From: Candidatus Delongbacteria bacterium
GTDB taxonomy: Bacteria > Delongbacteria > UBA4055
Direction of reading: 5' to 3'
Assembly: GCA_016938535.1 (NCBI GenBank)
Contig: JAFGUL010000223.1
Coordinates: forward strand, 1 to 5,447
Length of the DNA stretch: 5,447 nucleotides
The notes under the pieces are model-generated. The model was not told the origin of the DNA, ran no database searches, and saw nothing but the letters and a program-made list of their open reading frames with translations. Shown here piece by piece: positions 1 to 5,447 of the stretch (the first letter of the stretch is position 1; each line of letters begins with the position of its first letter). The position numbers and the translations under genes are program-made.

Positions 1-277
1 GCTGAATAATTTCAGCAGGGCCTTAATTCGTTTCTTTTAAAACTTGTTTCTTTGTGCTTCTTCTTTATCTTGCCTATGTCAATGAACGTCGCTTTTTTAT
101 CAGCGAGCACCAAATTTACCAAGACTTTGATTGCAAGTCAAGTCTTTTTTTTTACACTTTGCGTTTTTTTTTAAGAGCTTTACACTTATACAGCAACTCC
201 AATTCCACACTAAATACTAACATTTGATTAAAGTGTTAAATAGATACGACATGAGTGATATTTTTAAAGAAACCAGA
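1..277. other. Intergenic stretch with terminator, no gene recognised
   Basis: Stop codons break up all frames here and no product is recognisable. What can be seen is a short perfect palindrome at 1-16 (GCTGAA / TTCAGC around TAAT), a terminator hairpin at 121-153, two separate runs of nine T (145-153 and 164-172), and a 9-bp direct repeat TTTACACTT at 151-159 and 179-187. A weak hairpin at 218-238 has no T-run on either strand. No convincing terminator for the leftward operon ending at 278 is visible, so those transcripts may stop further left, outside the window, or by another mechanism. Confidence 0.6.
121..153 (+). terminator. Rho-independent terminator, rightward
   Basis: The left arm AAGACTTTGA (121-130) pairs with TCAAGTCTT (138-146), giving nine base pairs with one bulged T and a 7-nt loop. 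The stem runs straight into a tract of nine T (145-153). The T-run lies on the + strand side, and the minus-strand side lacks one, so the terminator acts on rightward transcription. No + strand gene precedes it in the window. It most likely closes a gene that ends at or just left of position 1, convergent with the operon at 278-3009. The stem is A/T-rich and only moderately stable. Confidence 0.6.
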
Positions 278-1615
278 CTAATCTTCACTCCTCTCAAGAT
301 CTATCATCCTGATCCCGTCAAGCTTGTATTCCTTGTCTTTGATCTTTGTGATCTTCTTCATTTCATTAAGCGTTTCTTTAATTCTGTATGCCTGATCCCT
401 TATCACATCGAGATTTTTTTTGATATTTTCATCATTTGGAATGAGAGAAGAAAGTATAGTTGCCCTACCGATTATGACACCCAGAGGAGTGTTTATCTGA
501 TCATTAGCCGTTACAGCTGCCTTTGTAATTGATTCAAGCTCCCTTTTCTCAAGCCTTTCCATCTCATATTTTTCTACTTCCGTCATATCTTTATTAATGA
601 TGACTGACCCGATCACTTCAGAATTCTCTATAATATGGCTTACGGTTGCCGAGAAATGAACTTTTTCGCCCGCAGAATTAAGAATGTAGCATGATATATT
701 AGAAGTATTCTTTTTTGAGCTTATAGCTTCTGATACCGGTTTTGAAGAATCACCCTCATAAAATTCACCTATCGTTTTTCCAAGGTAAGAATCAGACTCT
801 ATCCCAAGTATGCCTTTTACCGCACTGTTCATCTTGATTATTCTATTATTATTATCTACAGCGACAAGTATCTCGCCGATATTTTCGATTATTCTTTCAA
901 TAAATGCTTTTTCATACGAGAGTTCTGCAGTTCTCTCTTCGACCTGTTTTTCCAGATTTACGGCATAATCTTTATTTTCCTGTATAAGATCTAGATTCTC
1001 TAGAGCAATTGCGCACTGATTACCGAAAAATTTCAGAATTTCACCTGATTCGGAGTTGAATATACCGGGGATCTTCCTGTTCTCGACATAAATAATTCCA
1101 GTTACCTTACCCTCCTTTATCATAGGAACGCACATTATTGCCTTTAATCTCAGATTGATAATGCTTCTTTTAACCTCATACTCCTCGTCGTTGAGAGCAT
1201 CCTTTATAATTATGACCTCTTTCTCTGCTAATACCTTATTAATAACGGTCGAAGAAATCTCTCTGACGGACTCTTCAGGAGTTTGCGTGTCCATATTGAG
1301 GGAGTAAACAATATCAAGCTCGTCCTTATTTACAAGAAGAAGATATCCTCTTTCTGCTCCGGTAAATTCAATAGATTTCTGAATTATAATATGGTATATC
1401 TCTTCTTTCTTAAAAGTGGTCATCAGTTTCTCGGTAATACTCAATACCTGCTGAAGTTTCTTGCTTTCTGTTTCTTCGTGCGTCGGAAGAACATTTCTCA
1501 GATTCTCGATATCGTGAATACTGCTGAAAAAACTTTCTTCGCTGCTTATGGAAAATATATCACTGTCGCTGGAACTGATTTCTTCCGATCTGTCTTTATC
1601 TTCTCCGTCTTTCAT
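278..1615 (-). CDS. GAF-PAS sensory protein with degenerate, ATPase-less histidine-kinase dimerisation domain
   Basis: A 445-residue cytoplasmic protein with no signal peptide or membrane segment. Residues 1-35 are acidic and Ser-rich. A GAF domain follows at about 55-210, with TGAERGYLLLV at 85-95 and a CVPM...GIIYVENR core at 162-180. This resembles GAF domains attached to signalling kinases. A charged helix (about 211-240, with LEKQVEERTAEL) links to a PAS domain at about 236-345. A helical pair at 357-421 resembles a histidine-kinase dimerisation domain, but its H-box reads NDQINTPL (371-378), with Asp372 where the phospho-accepting His is expected. Only 24 residues follow, ending in YKLDGIRMIDL, so there is no N-box, G-box or ATPase domain. 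By inference it binds a ligand or partner and signals by protein contact, not by autophosphorylation. The ATG at 1615 overlaps the stop of the CCA-enzyme gene (ATGA), with a good Shine-Dalgarno 8 nt upstream. The ligand is unknown. Confidence 0.85.
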   Translation of the reverse strand: MKDGEDKDRSEEISSSDSDIFSISSEESFFSSIHDIENLRNVLPTHEETESKKLQQVLSITEKLMTTFKKEEIYHIIIQKSIEFTGAERGYLLLVNKDELDIVYSLNMDTQTPEESVREISSTVINKVLAEKEVIIIKDALNDEEYEVKRSIINLRLKAIMCVPMIKEGKVTGIIYVENRKIPGIFNSESGEILKFFGNQCAIALENLDLIQENKDYAVNLEKQVEERTAELSYEKAFIERIIENIGEILVAVDNNNRIIKMNSAVKGILGIESDSYLGKTIGEFYEGDSSKPVSEAISSKKNTSNISCYILNSAGEKVHFSATVSHIIENSEVIGSVIINKDMTEVEKYEMERLEKRELESITKAAVTANDQINTPLGVIIGRATILSSLIPNDENIKKNLDVIRDQAYRIKETLNEMKKITKIKDKEYKLDGIRMIDLERSED

Positions 1616-3009
1616 ACAGGTAACCTCTCATTTTGTTTGATTTTTTTTAATAATTCGATCGCGGGCTCTCTTTCGTTACTTATTTCTCCGCTCAGAACTG
1701 CTTCAACTATTATTTTCTTGATCTCGCCCACTTTCGGTCCCGGTTCAATATTAAAAAACTCCATTATTTCTTCGCCTGTGACGGGCGGTTTGAAATTTCT
1801 TAACCTGTCCTTTTCTTCAACCTCTTCGATTTTAATCTTAAGCCTGTCAAAATTGTCGAGGTATCTGTTTAACTTGTTTTTGTTCGATGTTGTAATGTCT
1901 GCCCTGCATAGTATCATCAGATCCTCAACTTCATCACCGCCTTCGAAGAGAAGCCTTCTTACACCTGAATCTGTAACTTCGTCCTTCGTCAGTGATATAG
2001 GTCTGTGATGAAGCCTGATTATCTTGGTCACATAAGAGGTAAGATCATTTGACCATTTAAGCCTTTCCGAAATCTCTGCGAACATTTCTGCACCTTTTTC
2101 GTCATGCCCGTGAAAAGTCCAGCCCTGCCCCTTTTTAAAATATTTTGTTTTTGATTTACCTATATCATGCATCAGAGCAGCCAGTCTCAGTTCAATTTTA
2201 TCTGTCATCCCTGATATTTTGTAAAGAACCTTAAGAGTGTGAATAAACATTTCCTTATGGCCGATGCCCTCCCTCTCCTCAAGACCGGTCAGATCCGTAA
2301 GTTCCGGAAAGATCCTTTCAAGCAGACCAGATCTGTAAAGAAGCCAAATTCCTTTCACAGGATTTTTTGAAGACAATATCTTGAAGAACTCATCTGATAT
2401 TCTCTCAACTGATATTATATCTATTCTGTCAGCATTGGAAATTATACCTTCAAAAGAACATTTATCGATCTTAAATCCTAGAGTCGCGGCAAATCTTATA
2501 CATCTGAGCATTCTCAACGGATCATCCCTGTAAGTTTCATAAGGTGCGAGTGGCGTTTTAATCAGCTTCCTATTAATGTGCACTATACCTCCGAAATGGT
2601 CTATGATAATGCCGCTTTCCGGACCGGTAACTCTTGCTGCAAGAGCATTTATCGTAAAATCCCTTCTTTCAAGATCGTTTTTCAGAGAGGCGAGTTCAAC
2701 TTCCGGGTTTCTCGAATCAGGATAATACTTCTCTGACCTCGCTGCGACGAACTCAATTGAAGTACCTTTGTAATTGACCTTTGCAGTTTTAAATCTCGGG
2801 AATTCAACGATTTTTTTCTTTCCCGCGGCTCGCGCGAACTCGCGTGCGAACATTAATGAATCGCCTTCTATTACAAAATCTATATCATCCGAGCTGATCC
2901 CGAGCAGCATATTTCTGACATAACCGCCTACAACATAAGATGTATAACCGGTTTGTTTTTCGGCAGTCTCCAGAGCCATTCTGATATTGTGGTCAATTTC
3001 TACTTTCAT
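1612..3009 (-). CDS. cca: CCA tRNA nucleotidyltransferase / poly(A) polymerase family, with HD domain
   Basis: A 465-residue cytoplasmic enzyme of the class II nucleotidyltransferase family. The family adds or repairs the 3' CCA end of tRNA using CTP and ATP, or in some members adds only A. The N-terminal catalytic head shows VVGGYVRNMLLG (26-37), the metal-binding DDID (41-44, Asp42 and Asp44), RRDFTINALA (115-124), the nucleotide-recognition segment RDDPLRMLRCIRFA (161-174) and ERISDEF (202-208). The C-terminal half carries an HD phosphohydrolase-type domain with His257, His281-Asp282, His302, His334/335 and Asp371, a set consistent with an intact metal site. Length and layout fit bacterial HD-fused CCA enzymes and look closest to Bacteroidetes-type sequences. 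The start has no clear Shine-Dalgarno, but a consensus promoter ends only about 14 nt upstream. It is first in a two-gene operon. CCA-adding versus A-adding specificity cannot be decided from sequence here, and no second paralogue is in view. Confidence 0.93.
   Translation of the reverse strand: MKVEIDHNIRMALETAEKQTGYTSYVVGGYVRNMLLGISSDDIDFVIEGDSLMFAREFARAAGKKKIVEFPRFKTAKVNYKGTSIEFVAARSEKYYPDSRNPEVELASLKNDLERRDFTINALAARVTGPESGIIIDHFGGIVHINRKLIKTPLAPYETYRDDPLRMLRCIRFAATLGFKIDKCSFEGIISNADRIDIISVERISDEFFKILSSKNPVKGIWLLYRSGLLERIFPELTDLTGLEEREGIGHKEMFIHTLKVLYKISGMTDKIELRLAALMHDIGKSKTKYFKKGQGWTFHGHDEKGAEMFAEISERLKWSNDLTSYVTKIIRLHHRPISLTKDEVTDSGVRRLLFEGGDEVEDLMILCRADITTSNKNKLNRYLDNFDRLKIKIEEVEEKDRLRNFKPPVTGEEIMEFFNIEPGPKVGEIKKIIVEAVLSGEISNEREPAIELLKKIKQNERLPV
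1624..1629 (-). promoter_or_regulatory. Ribosome binding site of the GAF-PAS gene, inside the cca 3' end
   Basis: On the minus strand GAGAGG lies 8 nt before the ATG at 1615, within the last codons of the upstream gene. Together with the ATGA stop/start overlap, this supports the chosen start and suggests translational coupling of the two proteins. Confidence 0.7.
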
Positions 3010-3022
3010 AATACTGTCACAA

Positions 3023-3049
3023 ATTATAAATATTTTGGCCGGTTGTCAA
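3023..3049 (-). promoter_or_regulatory. Sigma70-like promoter of the cca operon
   Basis: On the minus strand a perfect -35 TTGACA (3044-3049) and a perfect -10 TATAAT (3023-3028) are separated by 15 bp, shorter than the usual 17. The expected transcription start, about 7 nt beyond the -10, is near 3016, only a few nucleotides before the ATG at 3009. The mRNA would then be nearly leaderless, which agrees with the missing Shine-Dalgarno of this gene. Confidence 0.6.
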
Positions 3050-3098
3050 GTTCAAGATTAACAATAAATAATACAGAAGATGTTGCAGTTTTTTTTTC

Positions 3099-3127
3099 TT
3101 GACATAACAGTATCTTGTTGTTAAATT
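3099..3127 (+). promoter_or_regulatory. Sigma70-like promoter of the outer-membrane protein genes
   Basis: A perfect -35 TTGACA (3099-3104) is followed after 17 bp by TAAATT (3122-3127), four of six matches to the -10 consensus. TTAAAT one base earlier (3121-3126) is equally good with a 16-bp spacer. A run of nine T (3089-3097) just upstream could act as an UP-like element. Transcription would start near 3134 and give a leader of about 100 nt. The leftward cca promoter lies back to back, its -35 being 49 bp away, so one regulator bound between them could affect both. Confidence 0.55.
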
Positions 3128-3137
3128 GTAATCTAAT

Positions 3138-3187
3138 CATCCGATAAAGCTGAATATGCCCGTTTTGGCTTTGGAGAGTGACGGATG
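3138..3187 (+). promoter_or_regulatory. Foldable two-helix element in the 5' leader
   Basis: CATCCG (3138-3143) pairs perfectly with CGGATG (3182-3187). Inside it, 3146-3154 (AAAGCTGAA) pairs with 3164-3172 (TTTGGCTTT), nine pairs including two G-U, with a 9-nt loop. Between the helices is a lopsided internal loop: two bases on the left and GGAGAGTGA on the right. The element starts a few nucleotides after the predicted transcription start, so it would sit at the 5' end of the mRNA. It matches no riboswitch class I can recognise. It may be a regulatory or mRNA-stabilising structure, or chance pairing. Confidence 0.3.
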
Positions 3188-3202
3188 TTGACAGCAGCAT
3201 AG
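3185..3202 (+). CDS. Possible five-codon upstream ORF (leader peptide)
   Basis: ATG at 3185 starts a reading of M-L-T-A-A followed by TAG. GGAG at 3173-3176 lies 8 nt upstream and is part of the same GGAGAG string that precedes the real gene at 3225-3230. The start codon falls in the right arm of the leader's outer helix, so its translation would open that helix. The codons show no run of one amino acid typical of attenuators. It could easily be a chance ORF. Confidence 0.15.
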   Translation: MLTAA

Positions 3203-3224
3203 ACATAGAAAATTTAATAAAGAC

Positions 3225-3230
3225 GGAGAG
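3225..3230 (+). promoter_or_regulatory. Ribosome binding site deciding the start at 3235
   Basis: GGAGAG ends 4 nt before the ATG at 3235, with the GGAG core 6 nt away. The frame is open further upstream to a GTG at 3178, but that would put 19 polar residues before a classic signal peptide, so the start at 3235 is preferred. Confidence 0.75.
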
Positions 3231-3234
3231 ATTT

Positions 3235-4587
3235 ATGAAAAAGATTGTGGCCTTTGTGGTGGTTCTTGCTTTGGCATTCAGCCTGAGTGCTCAGTTTAAA
3301 ACAGGCATGGATTTCAGAACGAGAGCTGAAATGTTCTGTACCAGTGAGGATCATCAGCTCTGGGAAAGAATAACGGATTTGAGATTCAAACCTTGGCTTA
3401 GCTACACGCAAAACGAGTACCTGTCCGCAAAATTTGTAATGGAGATCGGTGATATCGGCTTTGGCAACGCTGCTAAAGGTGGGGCTTTGGGTACTGACGG
3501 AATAAATGTTGAGACCAAGAATTTGTTCCTTGACATAACACCAAACAATGAAAACCGGATTAGACTGGGTTTGCAACCTTATAAAGATTTCCACAGCATG
3601 ATTCTCGATTCGGACATAGCCGGTTTGTCATGGAAGAATATTTACATGCTTCAGGGAAAGCAGCTTACTTCTTTCGTGGCATGGTTCGCATCTGCTGACC
3701 TTGGAGAAGTTTATGAGAAAGACAACAATACATACAGTTTGGGTAAAACTGAAATTGTGGCTGACTTCGAGTACGAAATAAACGATAAAATAAAGGTCGG
3801 TATTAACAATTTGGCGCAATTTTCACGTGAACAAAGATCTGACGACGGCCTGAATGTATCTCACAGCAAATCGATCGTGCTTTGGTCTACTCCCTATTTT
3901 GCGGGTTTATTCAATAAATTTTATGTAGAGGCTGCTTTAGGAATGAACAACATAAGACCTGAAAATGAATTCATTCTTGGAGACGGTGACACAGGATATA
4001 ATCCTCAATCAACAGGCGGAGTTTTCAGTCTTAAAACGAAATATGATATCAATGACGAATTTGACGCAAGGTTCAACTTTCTGTTCAGAGACGGAGACGG
4101 TAATCAAGAAGCAGGATGGAATGTCTATTACGGCATGAATTCTTATTATGACACAGGATTGGAAATATTAACCGAGAAAGGTTATGGTCTGGATACTAAA
4201 GATACTCAGGTTTTTAGTCCATTTACAACATTTCCCAAAAATCCTCTAGCCGGACACGGAGGAATTATTTTACCTGCCGTTTTCGTTGATTATAACATAT
4301 CAAACCTCATGAAGTCCTTAACATTCATTAATGACTTTAAGCTGACTTTCGGACTTGGTCATGCGATGACCGCCATAGAAGTACTTAGAAAAGGCAGTGA
4401 CTGGAAATTAAGACCTGAAAGCTGGATAGGAACAGAATTGGATCTGAAAGCTAAAATTAAAATGTTTGACGATCTATATGTTACTCCTTATATAGCCGTA
4501 CTTCTTCCCGGAGAATGGTACGATCATGAAGGCGGACACAAGCCTTTTACTAAAATCGGGCTTTCTTTAAACACTAAGCTTAAATAA
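3235..4587 (+). CDS. Secreted outer-membrane beta-barrel protein, porin-like (first paralogue)
   Basis: A 450-residue protein. Residues 1-19 form a signal peptide: two Lys, a hydrophobic core, and probable cleavage at SLSA|Q. The mature chain is built of alternating hydrophobic/polar stretches with aromatic residues and many Asp/Gly/Asn turns, as in outer-membrane barrels of roughly 16-18 strands. Near the N-terminus are FRTRAE (27-32), reminiscent of alginate-export-type and related porins, then EIGDI (70-74), GGALGTDG (82-89) and PYKDFHSMILDSDIAG (115-130). These blocks recur in the next gene. The C-terminus (LSLNTKLK) alternates like a last strand but lacks the terminal aromatic residue common in proteobacterial barrels. 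Function is most likely passive or selective uptake across the outer membrane. The substrate is not evident, and no TonB box or plug domain is seen. It is transcribed from the promoter at 3099-3127, probably together with the downstream paralogue. Confidence 0.8.
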   Translation: MKKIVAFVVVLALAFSLSAQFKTGMDFRTRAEMFCTSEDHQLWERITDLRFKPWLSYTQNEYLSAKFVMEIGDIGFGNAAKGGALGTDGINVETKNLFLDITPNNENRIRLGLQPYKDFHSMILDSDIAGLSWKNIYMLQGKQLTSFVAWFASADLGEVYEKDNNTYSLGKTEIVADFEYEINDKIKVGINNLAQFSREQRSDDGLNVSHSKSIVLWSTPYFAGLFNKFYVEAALGMNNIRPENEFILGDGDTGYNPQSTGGVFSLKTKYDINDEFDARFNFLFRDGDGNQEAGWNVYYGMNSYYDTGLEILTEKGYGLDTKDTQVFSPFTTFPKNPLAGHGGIILPAVFVDYNISNLMKSLTFINDFKLTFGLGHAMTAIEVLRKGSDWKLRPESWIGTELDLKAKIKMFDDLYVTPYIAVLLPGEWYDHEGGHKPFTKIGLSLNTKLK

Positions 4588-4592
4588 GAGGG
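4588..4592 (+). promoter_or_regulatory. Ribosome binding site of the second paralogue
   Basis: GAGGG lies 7 nt before the ATG at 4600, in the 12-nt gap right after the TAA of the first paralogue. No terminator or promoter fits in this gap, so the two genes are read from one message. Confidence 0.75.
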
Positions 4593-4599
4593 ATAAATT

Positions 4600-5447
4600 A
4601 TGAGAAAGTATATATTACTGATGATTTTTATCTCGATCATTTCGGCTTATACTCAGGCTAATTTCAGCATGGAGATGAGACTGCGCTCAGAAATGCAGAA
4701 CATGAATTCTTCAAATGCTGATAAACAGATTTTTAACAGAGAAGCTGATCTGAGATTAAGACCCGGAATAGATTATAGAGTTAATGATTATCTTGCTGTT
4801 AAAACTGTTCTTGAGATAGGCGACATCCAGTACGGCACCAACGGTGGTGCTGTCGGCACTGACGGGAAAAATCTTAAAACAAAGAACATATACATTGATG
4901 TAATGCCTACTAAAAATCATCTTTTCAGGATTGGTTTACTTCCGTACAAAGATGCCCACAGCATGATTTTGGACAGTGACCTTGCAGGTATAATGTGGAA
5001 AGGCTTATTCAATAATTATTCTGTAGATGTGGCTTGGTTTGCCGCTTATGATGAAGGGGAAATGTACCTTTCTAACGACACATACAGCTTCGGAACATCA
5101 GTTTTCCTTGCCGATATGGATTACAAGATCAACAAAATGTTTACCGTAGGAGTCAACAATATCTTTGTTTTAAGCAGAGACGGGTACGGAACGGCTGTAA
5201 GAAGAGACGGGGTCAGCATTTTCTTCGCACCCAGACTTCAGGCAAACATAGGACTTTTCCATATTGATGCTCAATTCATTGCGAATAACAATTATGCTAC
5301 ATACACTCCTTACGAACCGGGACCCGGTTTCACACAGCCTTGGGATCCTGACAAAACAGGATTGGGATTGAGCGTAAAATCCAAGTTCGAAATGGATGAT
5401 CAGACAACCTTCAGAGCTAACTTACTTTTCAGAGGCTGCTACGAAAA
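4600..5447 (+). CDS. Secreted outer-membrane beta-barrel protein, porin-like (second paralogue, 3' end cut by window)
   Basis: The frame is open from the ATG at 4600 to the window edge, giving 282 complete codons. The 3' end lies outside the window. The start MRKYILLMIFISIISAYTQA is a signal peptide with probable cleavage near YTQA. The mature part aligns closely with the upstream protein. It has MRLRSE (26-31) against FRTRAE, LEIGDI (71-76), GGAVGTDG (82-89), TKNIYID (94-100) and PYKDAHSMILDSDLAG (115-130), the last at identical residue numbers. DTYSFG (160-165) and VGVNN (183-187) also match NTYSLG and VGINN. Similarity is highest around residues 66-134 and falls off further on, with the LLFRG segment (275-279) matching FLFRDG in the partner. 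It is therefore a tandem duplicate that has diverged, probably another outer-membrane barrel with a different or complementary substrate. A partner role in a hetero-oligomeric porin is possible but not shown. Confidence 0.8.
   Translation, partial: MRKYILLMIFISIISAYTQANFSMEMRLRSEMQNMNSSNADKQIFNREADLRLRPGIDYRVNDYLAVKTVLEIGDIQYGTNGGAVGTDGKNLKTKNIYIDVMPTKNHLFRIGLLPYKDAHSMILDSDLAGIMWKGLFNNYSVDVAWFAAYDEGEMYLSNDTYSFGTSVFLADMDYKINKMFTVGVNNIFVLSRDGYGTAVRRDGVSIFFAPRLQANIGLFHIDAQFIANNNYATYTPYEPGPGFTQPWDPDKTGLGLSVKSKFEMDDQTTFRANLLFRGCYE

Noticed and set aside
1..16. Perfect palindrome GCTGAA-TAAT-TTCAGC
   Set aside because: It is only 6 bp per arm at the window edge, with no T-run on the + side and the minus side out of view. 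Its role cannot be judged.
18..138. About 40-codon open minus-strand frame, Lys-rich, ending at a TGA near position 18
   Set aside because: It has no ATG and only TTG/GTG starts, and its product is unrecognised. It is best read as chance in A/T-rich DNA.
218..238. Hairpin TAACATTT / AAAGTGTTA as terminator of the leftward operon
   Set aside because: The stem is weak and contains a mismatch when read on the minus strand, and no T-run follows in the leftward direction.
224..532. Open + strand frame of 102 codons
   Set aside because: It begins with TTG and lies opposite the GAF-PAS gene, whose domain structure is clear. The translation resembles nothing and has no Shine-Dalgarno.
1283..2008. 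Open + strand frame of 241 codons
   Set aside because: It is antisense across both minus-strand genes, which carry recognisable domains and motifs. It is Ser/Phe/Leu-rich, as expected of a shadow frame.
3178..3234. Upstream extension of the first barrel gene from GTG at 3178
   Set aside because: It would bury the signal peptide behind 19 polar residues. The ATG at 3235 has a well-placed GGAGAG.
3214..3819. Open minus-strand frames of 126 and 63 codons (3214-3594 and 3628-3819), and a further one at 3024-3206
   Set aside because: The first two are antisense to the signal-peptide-bearing barrel gene, and the third covers the divergent promoters. None shows a motif or ribosome site.

Overview
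This is an AT-rich bacterial chromosomal window, probably from an uncultured lineage near the Bacteroidetes/FCB group. Three things point that way: a class II CCA-adding enzyme of the Bacteroidetes-like HD-fused type, signal peptides ending in SAQ or TQA, and outer-membrane beta-barrel genes in tandem. That placement is inference from family resemblance, and I cannot name a genus. I see no mobile element, CRISPR array, tRNA or rRNA.

Layout: positions 1-277 carry no recognisable gene but hold one good Rho-independent terminator (121-153) pointing rightward. It probably ends a + strand transcript that enters from the left. Positions 278-3009 are a two-gene minus-strand operon. Its promoter-proximal gene encodes a CCA-adding/poly(A) polymerase-family nucleotidyltransferase with an HD domain (1612-3009). 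Its stop overlaps the start of the second gene in an ATGA. The second gene encodes a GAF-PAS sensory protein that ends in a histidine-kinase dimerisation-like helix pair (278-1615). This protein has Asp where the phospho-accepting His should be and no ATPase domain, so it should not be a working kinase.

Positions 3010-3234 are a divergent intergenic region with back-to-back sigma70-like promoters. The leftward promoter lies so close to the cca start that its mRNA would have almost no leader. The rightward promoter makes a leader of about 100 nt with a foldable two-helix element and a possible five-codon upstream ORF.

Positions 3235-5447 hold two tandem paralogous genes for secreted proteins, predicted outer-membrane beta-barrels (porin-like). 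They are 12 nt apart, each with its own Shine-Dalgarno, and the second runs off the right edge. They share a strongly conserved block (PYKDxHSMILDSDxAG) at the same residue positions.

The best candidates for something less usual are the degenerate kinase-like protein coupled to a tRNA-maturation gene and the structured leader before the porin pair. I see no convincing wholly new system.
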